Assembly (NCBI GenBank): GCA_963971535.1
Contig: OZ020593.1
Location: 41,881,766 to 41,945,765, forward strand
Origin: Notolepis coatsorum
Taxonomy: Eukaryota; Chordata; Actinopteri; Aulopiformes; Paralepididae
Length of the DNA: 64,000 bases
Direction of reading: 5' to 3'
Shown: positions 1-10,310 of the stretch, in pieces
How positions within the stretch are numbered: the first letter of the stretch is position 1
Layout: each line of letters begins with the position of its first letter
Notes under the pieces: model-generated
Seen by the model: only the letters and a program-made list of their open reading frames with translations
Told to the model about the DNA's origin: nothing
The model's database searches: none
Program-made: the position numbers and the translations under genes

Positions 1-60
1 CTCCACGAGTACTCAAGTACATCATGTGATCAATCGATCTGTTTTTTTTGCCCATCCCTA
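1..60 (-). mobile_element. hAT-like MITE end (truncated by the window edge)
   Basis: The window opens in a terminal segment ending TTTTTTGCCCATCCCTA, whose reverse complement starts TAGGGATGGGC like other teleost hAT MITEs. The other end and the target duplication lie outside the window. Confidence 0.4.
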
Positions 61-731
61 GTTTATCCTGTGCTGAAAAGTCTCCATTCCAATAGAGATA
101 GTATATATTTGTGTTTATTTGATTATTGTTGAGCTATATTTTAATCGAGAGTAACTGGTAGTGTAGCTTACTACATTTTCCAAGTAGCTTGCCCATCACA
201 TAATCCGCGAGCCACAGTAAACAAACGCGAGCCACAATTAGGGTGACCAGGTGTCCCGCTTTTGGTTGTATACTGCACAGCCATTTTACCTAATGTCCCA
301 CGTCCCTCTTTTCGAAGCAAAAAATAAAAACATGGGTCTAAAAGCCCCTTCCTACAGTAAACGTAGCAACCCGCCTCTTGTCCACACACATTGCTCTGCT
401 CGTTTTATCATTGCTCTCACGGAGATAAAACTGGGAACGAGGTTACTCTGCTTCTGACGCTACCTCATATCTGATTGGTTAGGTAGTAATTTAGGATATT
501 TAAAATGTCTTCCAATGTTAAATAAAGGTTTATTGCACTTTGAAACGGTTTCCTTGCATTATTATGCTATTATCATTATATTAGTAAAAAAAAAAAAAAA
601 TGTATTGAAAACTTTTGGGAAATACATTTCTCAAAAAAATTATTTCTCTCAAAACCGCAATAATATCACTTATCGCAATAATTTCTGGGACAATTAATCG
701 CCCAGCAAAATGTGTTATCGTGACAGGCCTA
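61..731. other. MITE relics, including the right end of a hAT element
   Basis: No gene is visible. Positions 150-215 resemble the end of the GTAGCTAC-rich, CCCATCAC-ended MITE also present near 4440-4610. Near 240 lies a fragment starting AGGGTGACCAGGTGTCCCGC, a common fish repeat start. About 632-731 is a hAT right end finishing GTTATCGTGACAGGCCTA. The Rex1-like LINE begins at 732, directly after it. Confidence 0.45.
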
Positions 732-3071
732 ATAACCATCAAGTGCCGTCCTTTCTTCCTCCCGAGGGAGTTAACGGCGATCATCCTGATCGGATTGTAT
801 ATTCCACCGCAAGCCAGCAACAACGCCGCGCTCTCCAGACTCCACGACGAGGTAAATAGAATACAAGCGACGAACGTTAACGCCGCCATTTTGGTGCTGG
901 GAGATTTCAATAGCGCCAATCTGAGAAAGGTATTACCTGACTTCTATCAGCATGTGACTTGCAACACCAGAGGCGGTAACATCCTAGATCACTGTTACAC
1001 GCAATTTAAAGGTGGCTACAAGGCTCATTCTGATAGTGGCTTTGGTAAATCAGATCACGCGTCAATCTTTCTTTCACCAAAGTACAAACAGAGAATTAAA
1101 AGTACTCCTGTAGTCTCGCGAGAGGTGCAGAAATGGGATTTGACGTCAGAGGAGACGCTCCGGTCTGTGTTTCACTGCACAGACTGGAATGTGTTCCGCG
1201 ACACAGATAACATTAATGTCTACACGGAAACAGTGCTGGACTATGTTTGTACTAGGGTGGAAGAAACAATCCCCACTACCAAAATGAGAGTTTACCCAAA
1301 TCAAAAACCCTGGGTAGACAAATCCGTCCGTGAAGCTCTGAGAGAGCGCACCAAAGCATACAACGACGGCCTAGTGGCAGGCAACATGAATGACCACAAG
1401 GTGGCGCGATACAACGTAAGGAGGACAGTGTCAGAGGCCAAACGGCGCTACAGGGATAAAATTGAACTCCAGTTTGAACAAGCTGACTCTAGAGATATGT
1501 GGCAGGGGCTCAAAACGATGACAGACTACAAAGGCGCCTCCCTCAAACTGAACAGTGACATCTCCTTAGCAAATGACCTCAATACCTTCTATGCGAGGTT
1601 TGATGCTGGTAATAACAACACCAGCTCACAAGCCACGGCAATGGGGGGGGGGGGGTCGGCTGCTGATGGAGGCGCAGTGTTCAGGGTAACAGAGCATGAG
1701 GTGAGGCGGACCTTTAAAAAAGTGAATATCAGGAAGGCAGCAGGTCCGGACGGCATCCCCGGCCGCGTCCTAAAAGTCTGTGCCGACCAACTGGCCCCAG
1801 TATTCACTGACATATTTAACCTGTCCTTAGAACAGGCTGTCATCCCCACCTGCCTGAAGAAGTCCACTATTATCCCTGTACCCAAAAAATCCAAGCCTGC
1901 TTGCCTCAACGACTACCGCCCTGTAGCTCTCACCTCCATAGCCATGAAGTGCTTTGAGAAGCTAGTAAAGGGCTACATCTGCTCCTCCCTCCCCATCAAC
2001 ATGGACCCCCTGCAATTTGCATACCGCCCCAACAGGTCCACGGAGGACGCCATAGCCCATGTGCTGCACACAGCAGCATCACACCTGGACAAGAGGCAGG
2101 GGAACTATGTGAGAATGCTATTAATCGACTACAGCTCGGCATTCAATACCATAGTCCCCTCCATACTCATAGCCAAGCTCAGGGACCTGGGCTTGAACTA
2201 TGACCTCTGCCAGTGGGTCTTGGACTTCCTGACTGGCAGACCCCAGGTGGTGAGAGCAGGCAACTGCACCTCCTCATCCATCACCCTCAACATAGGGGCC
2301 CCCCAGGGCTGTGTTCTGAGTCCCCTCCTCTACTCCCTGTACACACACGACTGTGTGGCTCAGCGGAGTAGCAATACAATCATCAAATTTGCTGACGACA
2401 CAGTGGTGGTGGGCCTGATCTCTGCCAACGACGAGAGGGCCTACCTGGAAGAGGTCAAGGTCCTGGCGGGATGGTGCCAGGAAAACAGCCTCTCCCTGAA
2501 CGTCAGCAAAACAAAGGAGATGATTGTGGACTTCAGGAGGTCGGGGGTCAAGGACTACAGCCCCCTCAGCATCGACGGGGCACCGGTTGAGAGAGTCAAC
2601 AGCTTTAAGTACCTCTGAGCCTACATATCCGAGGACTTGACATGGACCACACACATTGACAGTGTTGTGAAGAAGGCACGACAACGCCTCTACTTCCTCA
2701 GGCGCCTAAGGAAGTTCCAAGTCAGTCAGAAGATCCTTAAGAACTTCTACTCATGTACAATAGAGAGCATCTTGACCGGCAACATCACCTCCTGGTTTGG
2801 GAATAGCACTGCACAAGACCGAAGCAGACTACAAAGAGTGACACGTTCAGCCGAACGCACAATTGGAGGGGGGCTCCCCACCCTCCAGAACATTTACAAC
2901 AAGCGTTGCAAGGGCAAGGCTAAGAGAATCATTAAAGACTCCAGTCACCCGAACAACTGCCTCTTTGAACTGCTGCGGTCAGGCAAGCGATACCGGAGTC
3001 TCAAGGCGAGCACAGAAAGACTCAGAAGAAGCTTCTATCCCCAGGCCATCAGGCTGCTAAACGAACAATGA
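732..3071 (+). pseudogene. Rex1-like endonuclease/reverse transcriptase, one premature stop
   Basis: The reading frame shows the C-terminal half of an AP-like endonuclease (YIPPQA, GDFN, then GKSDHAS), a linker, and reverse transcriptase with [48 protein letters not shown] and [11 protein letters not shown] (FADD catalytic pair). A TGA at 2616-2618 interrupts it; the sibling copy at 39560 has GGA there, so a single G-to-T change made the stop. The same frame continues to a natural TGA at 3069-3071 through thumb and C-terminal motifs ([19 protein letters not shown]-like, QAIRLLNEQ). With no endonuclease N-terminus and an internal stop it is not autonomous. The frame stays open upstream to 615 through the hAT end. 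Confidence 0.85.
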
Positions 3072-3569
3072 ATGAACACTACACAACAACAACCACCAAA
3101 CGCACATAGCACACACATCCACACGCACACACTCACTTAAACAAACACACTGTAGCACCCACTCCACACACTTTATAGCACACACCCACTTTAAACAAAC
3201 ACACTGTAGCACCCACTCCCCACACTTTATATTTATTGATGAAGGATTGCACTACAACTCGTACACCTTACTGTAAATTGTACCTAAATTGTACCTCATC
3301 CCATTTCTGCTTTGCACTAGATAGTACTGTACATTAGTACACTGCATAGTATTGTATATTATATGGTAACTCAGTCAGAACATTGTACATATGTCTATAC
3401 CGAACACTGTGACCTCTTTTTCTTCTTCTAAATTACATGTATACTATGTTTGATACTATCTTGTCTAGCACAGTCTCTGGAGCGTAACAGTAAGAAGCAT
3501 TTTGTATGAAAGTATTCTGTACTTCTGTATGACAACTATTAAAGAAACTTGAAACTTGAAACTTGAAAC
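732..3569 (+). mobile_element. Rex1-like LINE, 5'-truncated
   Basis: This non-LTR retrotransposon begins inside its endonuclease domain, right after a hAT terminus, and runs through reverse transcriptase and a 3' UTR of about 500 bp to a tail of 7-bp TTGAAAC repeats near 3550-3569. DYSSAFNTI at the RT catalytic site matches the (F/Y)SSAFNT signature I associate with Rex1/Babar elements; a related L2-type clade is possible. A 3'-terminal fragment of the same family lies at 39540-40513. Confidence 0.8.
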
Positions 3570-4937
3570 CATGTATATACTACTACCAACTATGCTAATA
3601 TGTTTATACTACTACAGTATGTACTCAGAGTATAACACTCAAGCTTGACACTGACAAACAATACTACTTATCCTTGGCTGCTAGATATGTACCACTCCTG
3701 CTGACTTGTTGTACACAATTTGTAAGTTGCTTTGAATGAAAGTGTCAGCTAAATGACCAAATGTATTTAAATATGTAACTCACAAAACATTCCATGGCCC
3801 CAAAATCATGTGGGGACCCCCCCTGGGGGTCCTGTCCCACAGGTTGAGAACCACTGCTTTTCCCTCTTTTTTTCTTTTCTCCACCCCCATAATATTGTTC
3901 ATTTTCTGCCTACAGTGAAACATCATCATGATGGCAGCTATCTGTTAGTTAAAGCTGTTGACAAAAAGTGTACTGACTTGTGTGCTGTTTGGGAACAGTT
4001 GATTTTCATCAGCTCACCTGAATGTGTTCTCAAGTTAGTGCTGGACGTGTTGAGAGCAGCATATGTTTTAGCCGTTTTTTCAGTCAAACTCATAAATGTG
4101 TCCCAGATAGGGCCATGGAGAGGCATTGTTGTTATTGACATCATCATCTTCATCAATGCCATCGAACCCCTCTGCCATTTCGCGCGGACTGGTTCATGTA
4201 ATCCGTTAAATTGCATTAATTCAGTACGTCTGTGTTTTGATTTTCACTTCCTGCTTTGCTGCTGGAGTCCCGCCCTATCCTGCCTCTGATTGGCCTACCC
4301 GTAATGTTTTGGCCTACCATACCCAATCGTGAGTCGTCATACTCATATCTAAACTAACCAACCAATCATAGTGGGTTTTTTACGGGGAGTTTTTTTTTCT
4401 CCTCACAAATCTTCTAGTCTAGACTGTTTCTCCCGAAAGTAGCGTGTAACGTTTCTCGTCGCTAGGTCACTACTTCGTTCTATAAATAGCTCCGCTACAG
4501 AGACCGCTACCCTGGTTAAAAAGTAGCGACGCTACCAGCACGCTACTGAGAATTGTAGTTAAGCTATGTAGCATCGCTACTTGTAGCTAGCTACTGCCCA
4601 TCACTGAACCTAGCTCATGCTAACGTGGCTAACCTAAGTGTGACTGATTGACAATTAATGACATAATGCGGACAGCCATACCAGTGACAATGTTTAGCTT
4701 TTAGTGCCAAAGGATAAGAGTCTGAGGCGGTGTCTCAAAAGAGAATGTTGAATATTTATTGTCCATTTAAAAATCACAACATACACATTACTACTAGCCA
4801 GAGCCTCTGCTACAAGCTAACTGAACCGGAGCAGCCTGGAGAGGAAGTGCAACAACGTATAACGTCCATGCGGAACCAACAACCGTTCTGTGGGTGAACT
4901 CATTGAGCATAGTTGTCAATTAATGATACTAATACTA
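3570..4937. other. L2 tail relic and MITE fragments, otherwise featureless
   Basis: About 3580-3775 resembles an L2/SINE 3' tail (TGTAAGTTGCTTTGAATGAA, then GTCAGCTAAATGACC), like the better copy near 15060. Near 3815-3865 is a repeat end reading GGTTGAGAACCACTG. About 4420-4610 is the end of a MITE rich in GTAGC/GCTAC that finishes CTACTGCCCATCAC. I see nothing recognisable in 3870-4420 or 4620-4937. Confidence 0.4.
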
Positions 4938-5313
4938 ATTAGGGCTGTCTTAAATACTTCGAAGCTTCGTTCGATGGCATGAGCTTCGATCATTAAAAAA
5001 AAATATATATATTTTTTGCCTCAAATGCATCTCCAAGGGAGTTGTAAGTAAGTATTTATAAAGCACCTTTCATACATGTCATGTAGCTCAAAGTGCTGTA
5101 CACAAACATAGGCATATATAACGATAAAAGCAATAAAGTCACAGTGATCAGTTAAGATCAATGTTTTAAAAAAAAATAATAATAACGTAAAAATGAAAAC
5201 AGTCATTTGCTGACCAGTTTGGGAGAACAGGTCCGCACAAACATGTCCGTTCAGTAGCAACCGGAAGTAGGAAATGCACTAAACCAATGCACTTGTATAG
5301 TAGGTAGCAATGT
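4933..5313 (+). mobile_element. hAT-like left end, SINE/LINE tail relic and start of a satellite
   Basis: TAGGGCTGTCTTAAATACTT starts a hAT terminus near 4933. The mirror-image terminus of another copy ends near 26033. About 5047-5120 resembles a reversed retroposon tail (AGCACCTTTCATACATG then AAAGTGCTGTACA). From about 5255 the sequence matches the satellite units at 9930-10200 (AAATGCACTAAACCAATGCA) and is then cut by the minus-strand LINE. Confidence 0.5.
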
Positions 5314-8300
5314 TGAATGAATGAATGAATGAAAACTTTATTTAACAGATTGCAGAATGGGTACAATACAGTACGGCTCAATACATACAATTGTTAAGGG
5401 GATGCAGACCTGAGAAAGACGTTTGTCTTGTTTCCATCAGGGTCCCCCATTTTCAATTCATATAGACATTTATGACATACATAACATACATGACATTTAT
5501 GGCATAGGGACATATAGGTATTTAGTACTGATACATTTGTGACATAGGCGGTATTCAAATATACAGTACTGTTACCCCTAGATCCTGACAGAGTATATAC
5601 ATATGATGGGGAGGGGACTGTACATTAGGAGGGGGTGGGTGGGTGGGAGGGGAATATACATACGGCGGGGAGGGAATATATACATGCGGTGGGGAGGAGA
5701 CTGTCTATTAGGAGGTGGTGGGGGTTTTGGGCATTTACGGTGGCCAGTTTCGAATTGCAGCCTCCCGTAGGTGCTCTTTAAGGGCGGTTTTGAATGTGGG
5801 CAGGGATTCACATTCCTTTACAGCTTTGGGTAGGGCGTTCCACATTGTTGTGGCATAATTGCGAAACGTGTTTAGTCCCTTGTTTGAGCCGAATCTGGGT
5901 TTAACATGATTTGTTGAGCTTCCTCTGGTGTAGTGGTTGTGGTATTCACTGACCTTTGGGAAGTATTTTGACATGTACATGGGCACCCCGGTCGTATAGT
6001 GTATCTTGTAGACCAGGCCCATTGCAAGTTGCTGTACTCTGTCGTCTACTCTAAGCCATCCTAGGTTGGCAAAGTGGGCAGGGGTGAGGTGGGTTCTGGG
6101 GTTCAGGTCAAGTAGTAGTCTGACCAGTTTGTTTTGTGATGTTTGTAATTTTGTTTTAAGCGCCTTTGAGGTGCTTTGGTACCATGAGGTGCACGCATAG
6201 TCATAGTACCCTTGAATGAGTGCTCCTGCCAGAGTCCTCAGGGTATTCTTGTTTACCAGAGAGGAGATCCGGTACAAGAATCTAGTTCGTTGGTTGACTT
6301 TTTTTATTACATTGGATGCCATTTTGTCACAGGAAAGATTTGCCTCTAGGATGGAACCCAGGTAGGTAATTTCGTCTTTCCTTGTGACAATATTGTCACC
6401 CACTGTAACTGAGAAGCCGTCGGTCTTGCTGAGTTTGTTATTTGAACCGAAGAGAATGGACTCTGTTTTGCCCATGTGTAATGATAGTTTGTTATCAGCG
6501 AGCCATATGCAGATTTTGCCTAGTTCCGTGCTGAGGGTTTTTTCAACCTGCAATTTGTTCTTGTCAGAGACCAGCAGGGCTGAGTCGTCCGCAAACAGGA
6601 ACAAGTTGCAGTCACAGGCTGACGACATGTCATTTGCATAAATTAGGAAGAGTAGCGGTCCTAGTATGCTTCCTTGTGGAACACCACAGCTCACTGTGAG
6701 GGGGGGGGATAGAGTACCGTTTACCTCTACCATCTGTTCTCTCCCCTCCAGGTAGGATTGCATCCAGCTCACTGATAGGCTATCAAAACCAATTGCTTTT
6801 AGCTTGTCCATTAGAATGGAGTGATTGACAGTGTCGAAGGCCTTTTGTAGGTCCAGCATGACCATGCCGCAGTATTTGCCAGCGTCCACCTCTTGTTTGA
6901 TGTGGTCGTTCAAATAGAGGAGGCATGTGTCAGTGGAGTGGGACGTTCTGAAGCCAGATTGGAATTCGTAGATTAGGTTTTTTTCCGCCAGGTACTTTTC
7001 GACCTGTTCGTAGACTATTTTCTCCATGACTTTCGAGATGGAGGTAAGAATAGAAACAGGGCGGTAGTTGCCTGGGTCTAATTTGCTGCCCTTTTTGTGT
7101 AGAGGGGTCACTCTCGCAATTTTGAAGTCCTTGGGGACGTGCCCCTGTTTTATAGAGAGGTTTATTATGTGTGTGATGACTGGGGTGATGGCGGCTGCTG
7201 CGTCTCTGAGGAATTTGGAGGGGATGTTGTCATGGCCAGTGGCCTTGTTAGGTTGGAGGGCGCTCAATTTTTTGAGTACCTCATCGGTTGTTACCATTTC
7301 AAGTTTGAAGTCGTCTTTGTGGACCCCTAGGTTTTTGTAGTATGCTACTATGTGTTCTACCCCATAATGCCCTGAGTGGGAGGGTAGTTTGTTTACCAGT
7401 GTTGTGGCTATGTTTGTGAAGAAGATGTTTAAGTAATTGGCTACATCCAGCTTGTCTGTGATGAGCGTGTTGTCCGTCTTTATGTTTATGTTTGAGAATC
7501 TGGTTTTAAGTTTTTTACTGCAGCCTAGTTGATTATTGAGTAATTTCCAAAGTTCGCGGGGTTTGTTTTTGTTTTCCTCAGTTTTGTCGTTGATGAAATT
7601 TCTTTTTGCGGTTCTGATCATGGTGTTTACGTCATTTCTTAGTCTGTTTCTTTGGATTTTTTGTTCAACCACGTGGGCTTGGAGTTCACTGTTTGAGCTT
7701 TTGGAAAGCTTTGTCTGACTTTTATGAAGTTCAGAGCATTTTTTGTCTCTGGTTTTCATAGCGGCCAGTATTTCAGTGTGCATCCATGCCTCAGCGTGAT
7801 TTTTAACCCTGGTGGTTCTTATCGGTGCCATGTTGTTGAGTATTGCTGTGAATTTGGTTTTGAATCCAAGCCATGTTTCTTCAACCTGTGTACCACTGAG
7901 CTCATCTGACCAGTCCAAGCTCCCCAGTTCTAGGTTAAAGGCCTCTCTAGAGTAAGTTTTGAGGTCTCTAGATGTGACTGTTTTGTGACAGCCGGCCTTC
8001 TGTTTTAGCTTTTTGCGGGTACAGAAAATCATATAATGATCACTTAACCCGCATGCTATCACCCCTTTACTGGAGATCATGGACTTGTCAGAGGTCAAAA
8101 TGAGGTCAATGGTGGTTTGTGTCGAATCGCATACCCTTGTGGGTTGTGTGATTAGCTGGCTGAAACCGTGCAGGTCAGAAAATCTACTGAAGGCCTTGAA
8201 GACGGGTGCTGATTTACGCAGCATATCCGTGTTCCAGTCCCCAATAAGAATTTTTTCTACCCCCTCCACCCCAGCTAAACACCCATCAAGTGTGTCATAA

Positions 8301-9755
8301 AACCCACTCTGTTCTGGTGGTCTATAGATTGTGCCTACTAGTACCGGTTTCGCCCTGTCTAATAAGATTTCAATCCAAACAGTTTCAATTTCATCATGGT
8401 TAAGGTCAGTACGGTTGATGTATTTGGTATCCTTGTGTATATACACACAGACGCCACCTCCATACTGGTTCCTATCCCTCCTGACTATTGAGTAGTTTTC
8501 AATTTCAATCTCTGGATCCTGTACAGATGAGTCTAATTTTGTTTCTGTGAAACACAATATGTTAGCCTTACCGTTTAAAAACAACTGTTTGATTTCAGCC
8601 AGTTTCGGTCTCAGGCTATTTGTATTCAGATGAAATATGTGAAGTCCATTTTTGCTTGTAATAAGTTTGATGTCGTCACAGTTGAGGTAACTCTGTTCAA
8701 TTGTGTCCTGTCCTGTGGTGGGGGGAGGGGGGGCGTTGTTGCTGTTTGTGCCGTGGGTGGGGAGGGGGGGGAGGGGTGATGCTTTGTCCTTTGCTGGTGT
8801 CTGTATTCCTTTGTGTGAAAGCCCGCGATGTGGGGGGGGGGGCTGGTTGATTACAGATATGTCTGATTGTACTCCATTGTGGGGGAGGGGGGGTGCCTTT
8901 TGTCCTGGCCTCGGCCCGGGTAGACTTGCTGGCATGGCGGCCTTGGCGGGGCCAGCCAAGCTAACCGTCGGGTCCTTGGTGGTCTCGATGTCCCGCGCCG
9001 CTCTCCCTTTAGCCACTCGCCGAGTCCGCTGGGGCTTCTGTGAGGGTATGTCGCCGCTTGCTGGTCGGCTGGTGCAACTGCTGGCTGAAGCGTCAATTGC
9101 GTGGATGCTGTTGATCTCCGGCGCCGGTGTGAGGAGCGATGCCTCGCTGTTTTGTCCCCGCGACGTGCTGGGCGCCTCGGTTGTGAACCCCGGTTCCTTC
9201 CCTCTCGCTGTGGCCTCTCGTGGGTTCTTTTGCAGGGGTGGCAGAGGAGGAATGTTGCCGTTGATCATGTCGTTAGCCGCAGTATGTGTGGGTAGCCGTT
9301 GATCTGTTGTGCTGGCTGCTGCTTCTTGGATCAGCAGATTTGACTGTAGTCTCTGGTTCCGTGTCATTACGGGACCAGGGTTCTGATGAATGTCACCCGA
9401 CATGAGCAGGTATAATAAAAACATTGATCTCTTATTACACTTGCCTGCCGGGGGTAATTTCTTTCGTTCCGGATTTGCAGTAAGTACTGTGTGGATGGTC
9501 GTGGCTCCGAAGGCTGGATGTTTCCTCTCCGAGCCCGTTAACAAATAGAAGTCGCAATGGGACTGCTGTTTTACGTTTTCGCTATCCTCCACTTCTGTCT
9601 GGAGTTGCTGCTTGAGTTGTGAATTCGGGTACAAATCCATAATCCACAGGAGGGAAAGTAGAAAATGCGCAAAGTACTTTGTTGTTGTTGCTCTGTTGCG
9701 TTGGTTACGGGAGCTACGTAAAATGCGACCGTCCATGTTGAAGCCGGATGCTGTG
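5314..9755 (-). mobile_element. CR1/L2-group LINE with 2A-like motif, apparently full length
   Basis: This minus-strand element is bounded by a 3' tail of TTCA repeats on the left (plus strand TGAATGAATGAATGAA from 5314) and by satellite on the right. Five bases, ATGTT, occur at both borders (5309-5313 and 9756-9760) and fit a short target duplication within a satellite unit. It carries one uninterrupted long ORF, about 420 bp of 3' UTR ending near an AATAAA signal, and only about 19 bp before the likely ATG. Partial copies of this family lie at 11536-12420, 57166-58747 and 62230-62985. Confidence 0.85.
5735..9736 (-). CDS. LINE polyprotein: 2A-like motif, endonuclease, reverse transcriptase
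   Basis: The frame of about 1333 codons has no internal stop. I start it at the ATG at 9736 (MDGRILRSSR) because the in-frame ATG 33 bases upstream (9769) lies in flanking satellite. Counting from that outer Met: a hydrophobic stretch and SGDIHQNPGP at 124-133, a 2A-like ribosome-skipping motif; a Pro- and Ser-rich linker at about 140-360; AP-like endonuclease at about 372-585 (LNTNSL, ETKLD, GGGVCVYI, YRPP, GDWN, LSDHYMI); reverse transcriptase at about 835-1130 (NKATGHDNIP, NYRPVSIL, MLDLQKAFDTV, GVPQGSILGPLLFLIYAND, LFADDSALL with FADD at 1059-1062); then a thumb/C-terminal region (NYATTMWNALPKAVKE). Such proteins nick the target and prime cDNA synthesis on their own RNA. All catalytic motifs look present. 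The clade (CR1, L2 or a relative) is uncertain. Confidence 0.9.
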   Translation of the reverse strand: MDGRILRSSRNQRNRATTTKYFAHFLLSLLWIMDLYPNSQLKQQLQTEVEDSENVKQQSHCDFYLLTGSERKHPAFGATTIHTVLTANPERKKLPPAGKCNKRSMFLLYLLMSGDIHQNPGPVMTRNQRLQSNLLIQEAAASTTDQRLPTHTAANDMINGNIPPLPPLQKNPREATARGKEPGFTTEAPSTSRGQNSEASLLTPAPEINSIHAIDASASSCTSRPASGDIPSQKPQRTRRVAKGRAARDIETTKDPTVSLAGPAKAAMPASLPGPRPGQKAPPLPHNGVQSDISVINQPPPPHRGLSHKGIQTPAKDKASPLPPLPTHGTNSNNAPPPPTTGQDTIEQSYLNCDDIKLITSKNGLHIFHLNTNSLRPKLAEIKQLFLNGKANILCFTETKLDSSVQDPEIEIENYSIVRRDRNQYGGGVCVYIHKDTKYINRTDLNHDEIETVWIEILLDRAKPVLVGTIYRPPEQSGFYDTLDGCLAGVEGVEKILIGDWNTDMLRKSAPVFKAFSRFSDLHGFSQLITQPTRVCDSTQTTIDLILTSDKSMISSKGVIACGLSDHYMIFCTRKKLKQKAGCHKTVTSRDLKTYSREAFNLELGSLDWSDELSGTQVEETWLGFKTKFTAILNNMAPIRTTRVKNHAEAWMHTEILAAMKTRDKKCSELHKSQTKLSKSSNSELQAHVVEQKIQRNRLRNDVNTMIRTAKRNFINDKTEENKNKPRELWKLLNNQLGCSKKLKTRFSNINIKTDNTLITDKLDVANYLNIFFTNIATTLVNKLPSHSGHYGVEHIVAYYKNLGVHKDDFKLEMVTTDEVLKKLSALQPNKATGHDNIPSKFLRDAAAAITPVITHIINLSIKQGHVPKDFKIARVTPLHKKGSKLDPGNYRPVSILTSISKVMEKIVYEQVEKYLAEKNLIYEFQSGFRTSHSTDTCLLYLNDHIKQEVDAGKYCGMVMLDLQKAFDTVNHSILMDKLKAIGFDSLSVSWMQSYLEGREQMVEVNGTLSPPLTVSCGVPQGSILGPLLFLIYANDMSSACDCNLFLFADDSALLVSDKNKLQVEKTLSTELGKICIWLADNKLSLHMGKTESILFGSNNKLSKTDGFSVTVGDNIVTRKDEITYLGSILEANLSCDKMASNVIKKVNQRTRFLYRISSLVNKNTLRTLAGALIQGYYDYACTSWYQSTSKALKTKLQTSQNKLVRLLLDLNPRTHLTPAHFANLGWLRVDDRVQQLAMGLVYKIHYTTGVPMYMSKYFPKVSEYHNHYTRGSSTNHVKPRFGSNKGLNTFRNYATTMWNALPKAVKECESLPTFKTALKEHLREAAIRNWPP

Positions 9756-10310
9756 ATGTTAGCTCTCATAACGTTAGTGACTTAGTGTAGTTACGTTTTT
9801 ATTAGTGGTCGCGTATTGTGTGCGTATGTACCTGTTCCCTCATCTAAAGAGTTGGGTCCATAAGGCTTTTCCAAGTCTTATGGATCCATAAGGCTTATCC
9901 AAGCCATAGCGTCTTTGTGTTATGTCTCATAACGTTAGCCAGTTAGGAAGTAGGAAATGCACTAAACCAATGCACTTGTACTTGTTTAGCAGCAACTGGA
10001 AGTAGGAAGTGCACTAGACCAATAACTAGTAGTTAGCAACGTTAGCTCTCATAACGTGCACTAAACCAATGCTAAACCAATATCTAGTAGGTAGCAACGT
10101 TAGCTCTCATAACGTGCACTAAACCAATGCACTTGTACTTGTTTAGCAGCAACCGGAAGTAGGAAGTGCACTAAACCAATGCACTTGTACAGTACGTAGC
10201 AACGTTGGCTCTCATAACGTCAGCTAGCCAGCAGCTCCGGGTACAGCAGGTAGCAACGTTAGCTCTCATAACGTTAGCCAGTTAGCAGCTCCGGGTACTA
10301 AAAATAAAGC
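9756..10310. repeat. Satellite-like tandem repeats (55-bp type and variants)
   Basis: Units share GGTACAG, TAGCAACGTTAGCTCTCATAACGT and CCAGTTAGCAGC, alternating with blocks of AAATGCACTAAACCAATGCACTTGTAC. They resume the array seen at 5255-5313, so the LINE at 5314-9755 sits inside it. The units are related to the regular 55-bp array at 42972-43768. Near 9855-9905 is a small internal inverted repeat built on CCATAAGGCTT. Confidence 0.75.

Noticed and set aside
8703-9302. A 199-codon plus-strand open frame inside the 2A-LINE
   Set aside because: It is antisense to the Pro-rich linker of the LINE protein; its Gly- and Ala-rich composition reflects the opposite strand.
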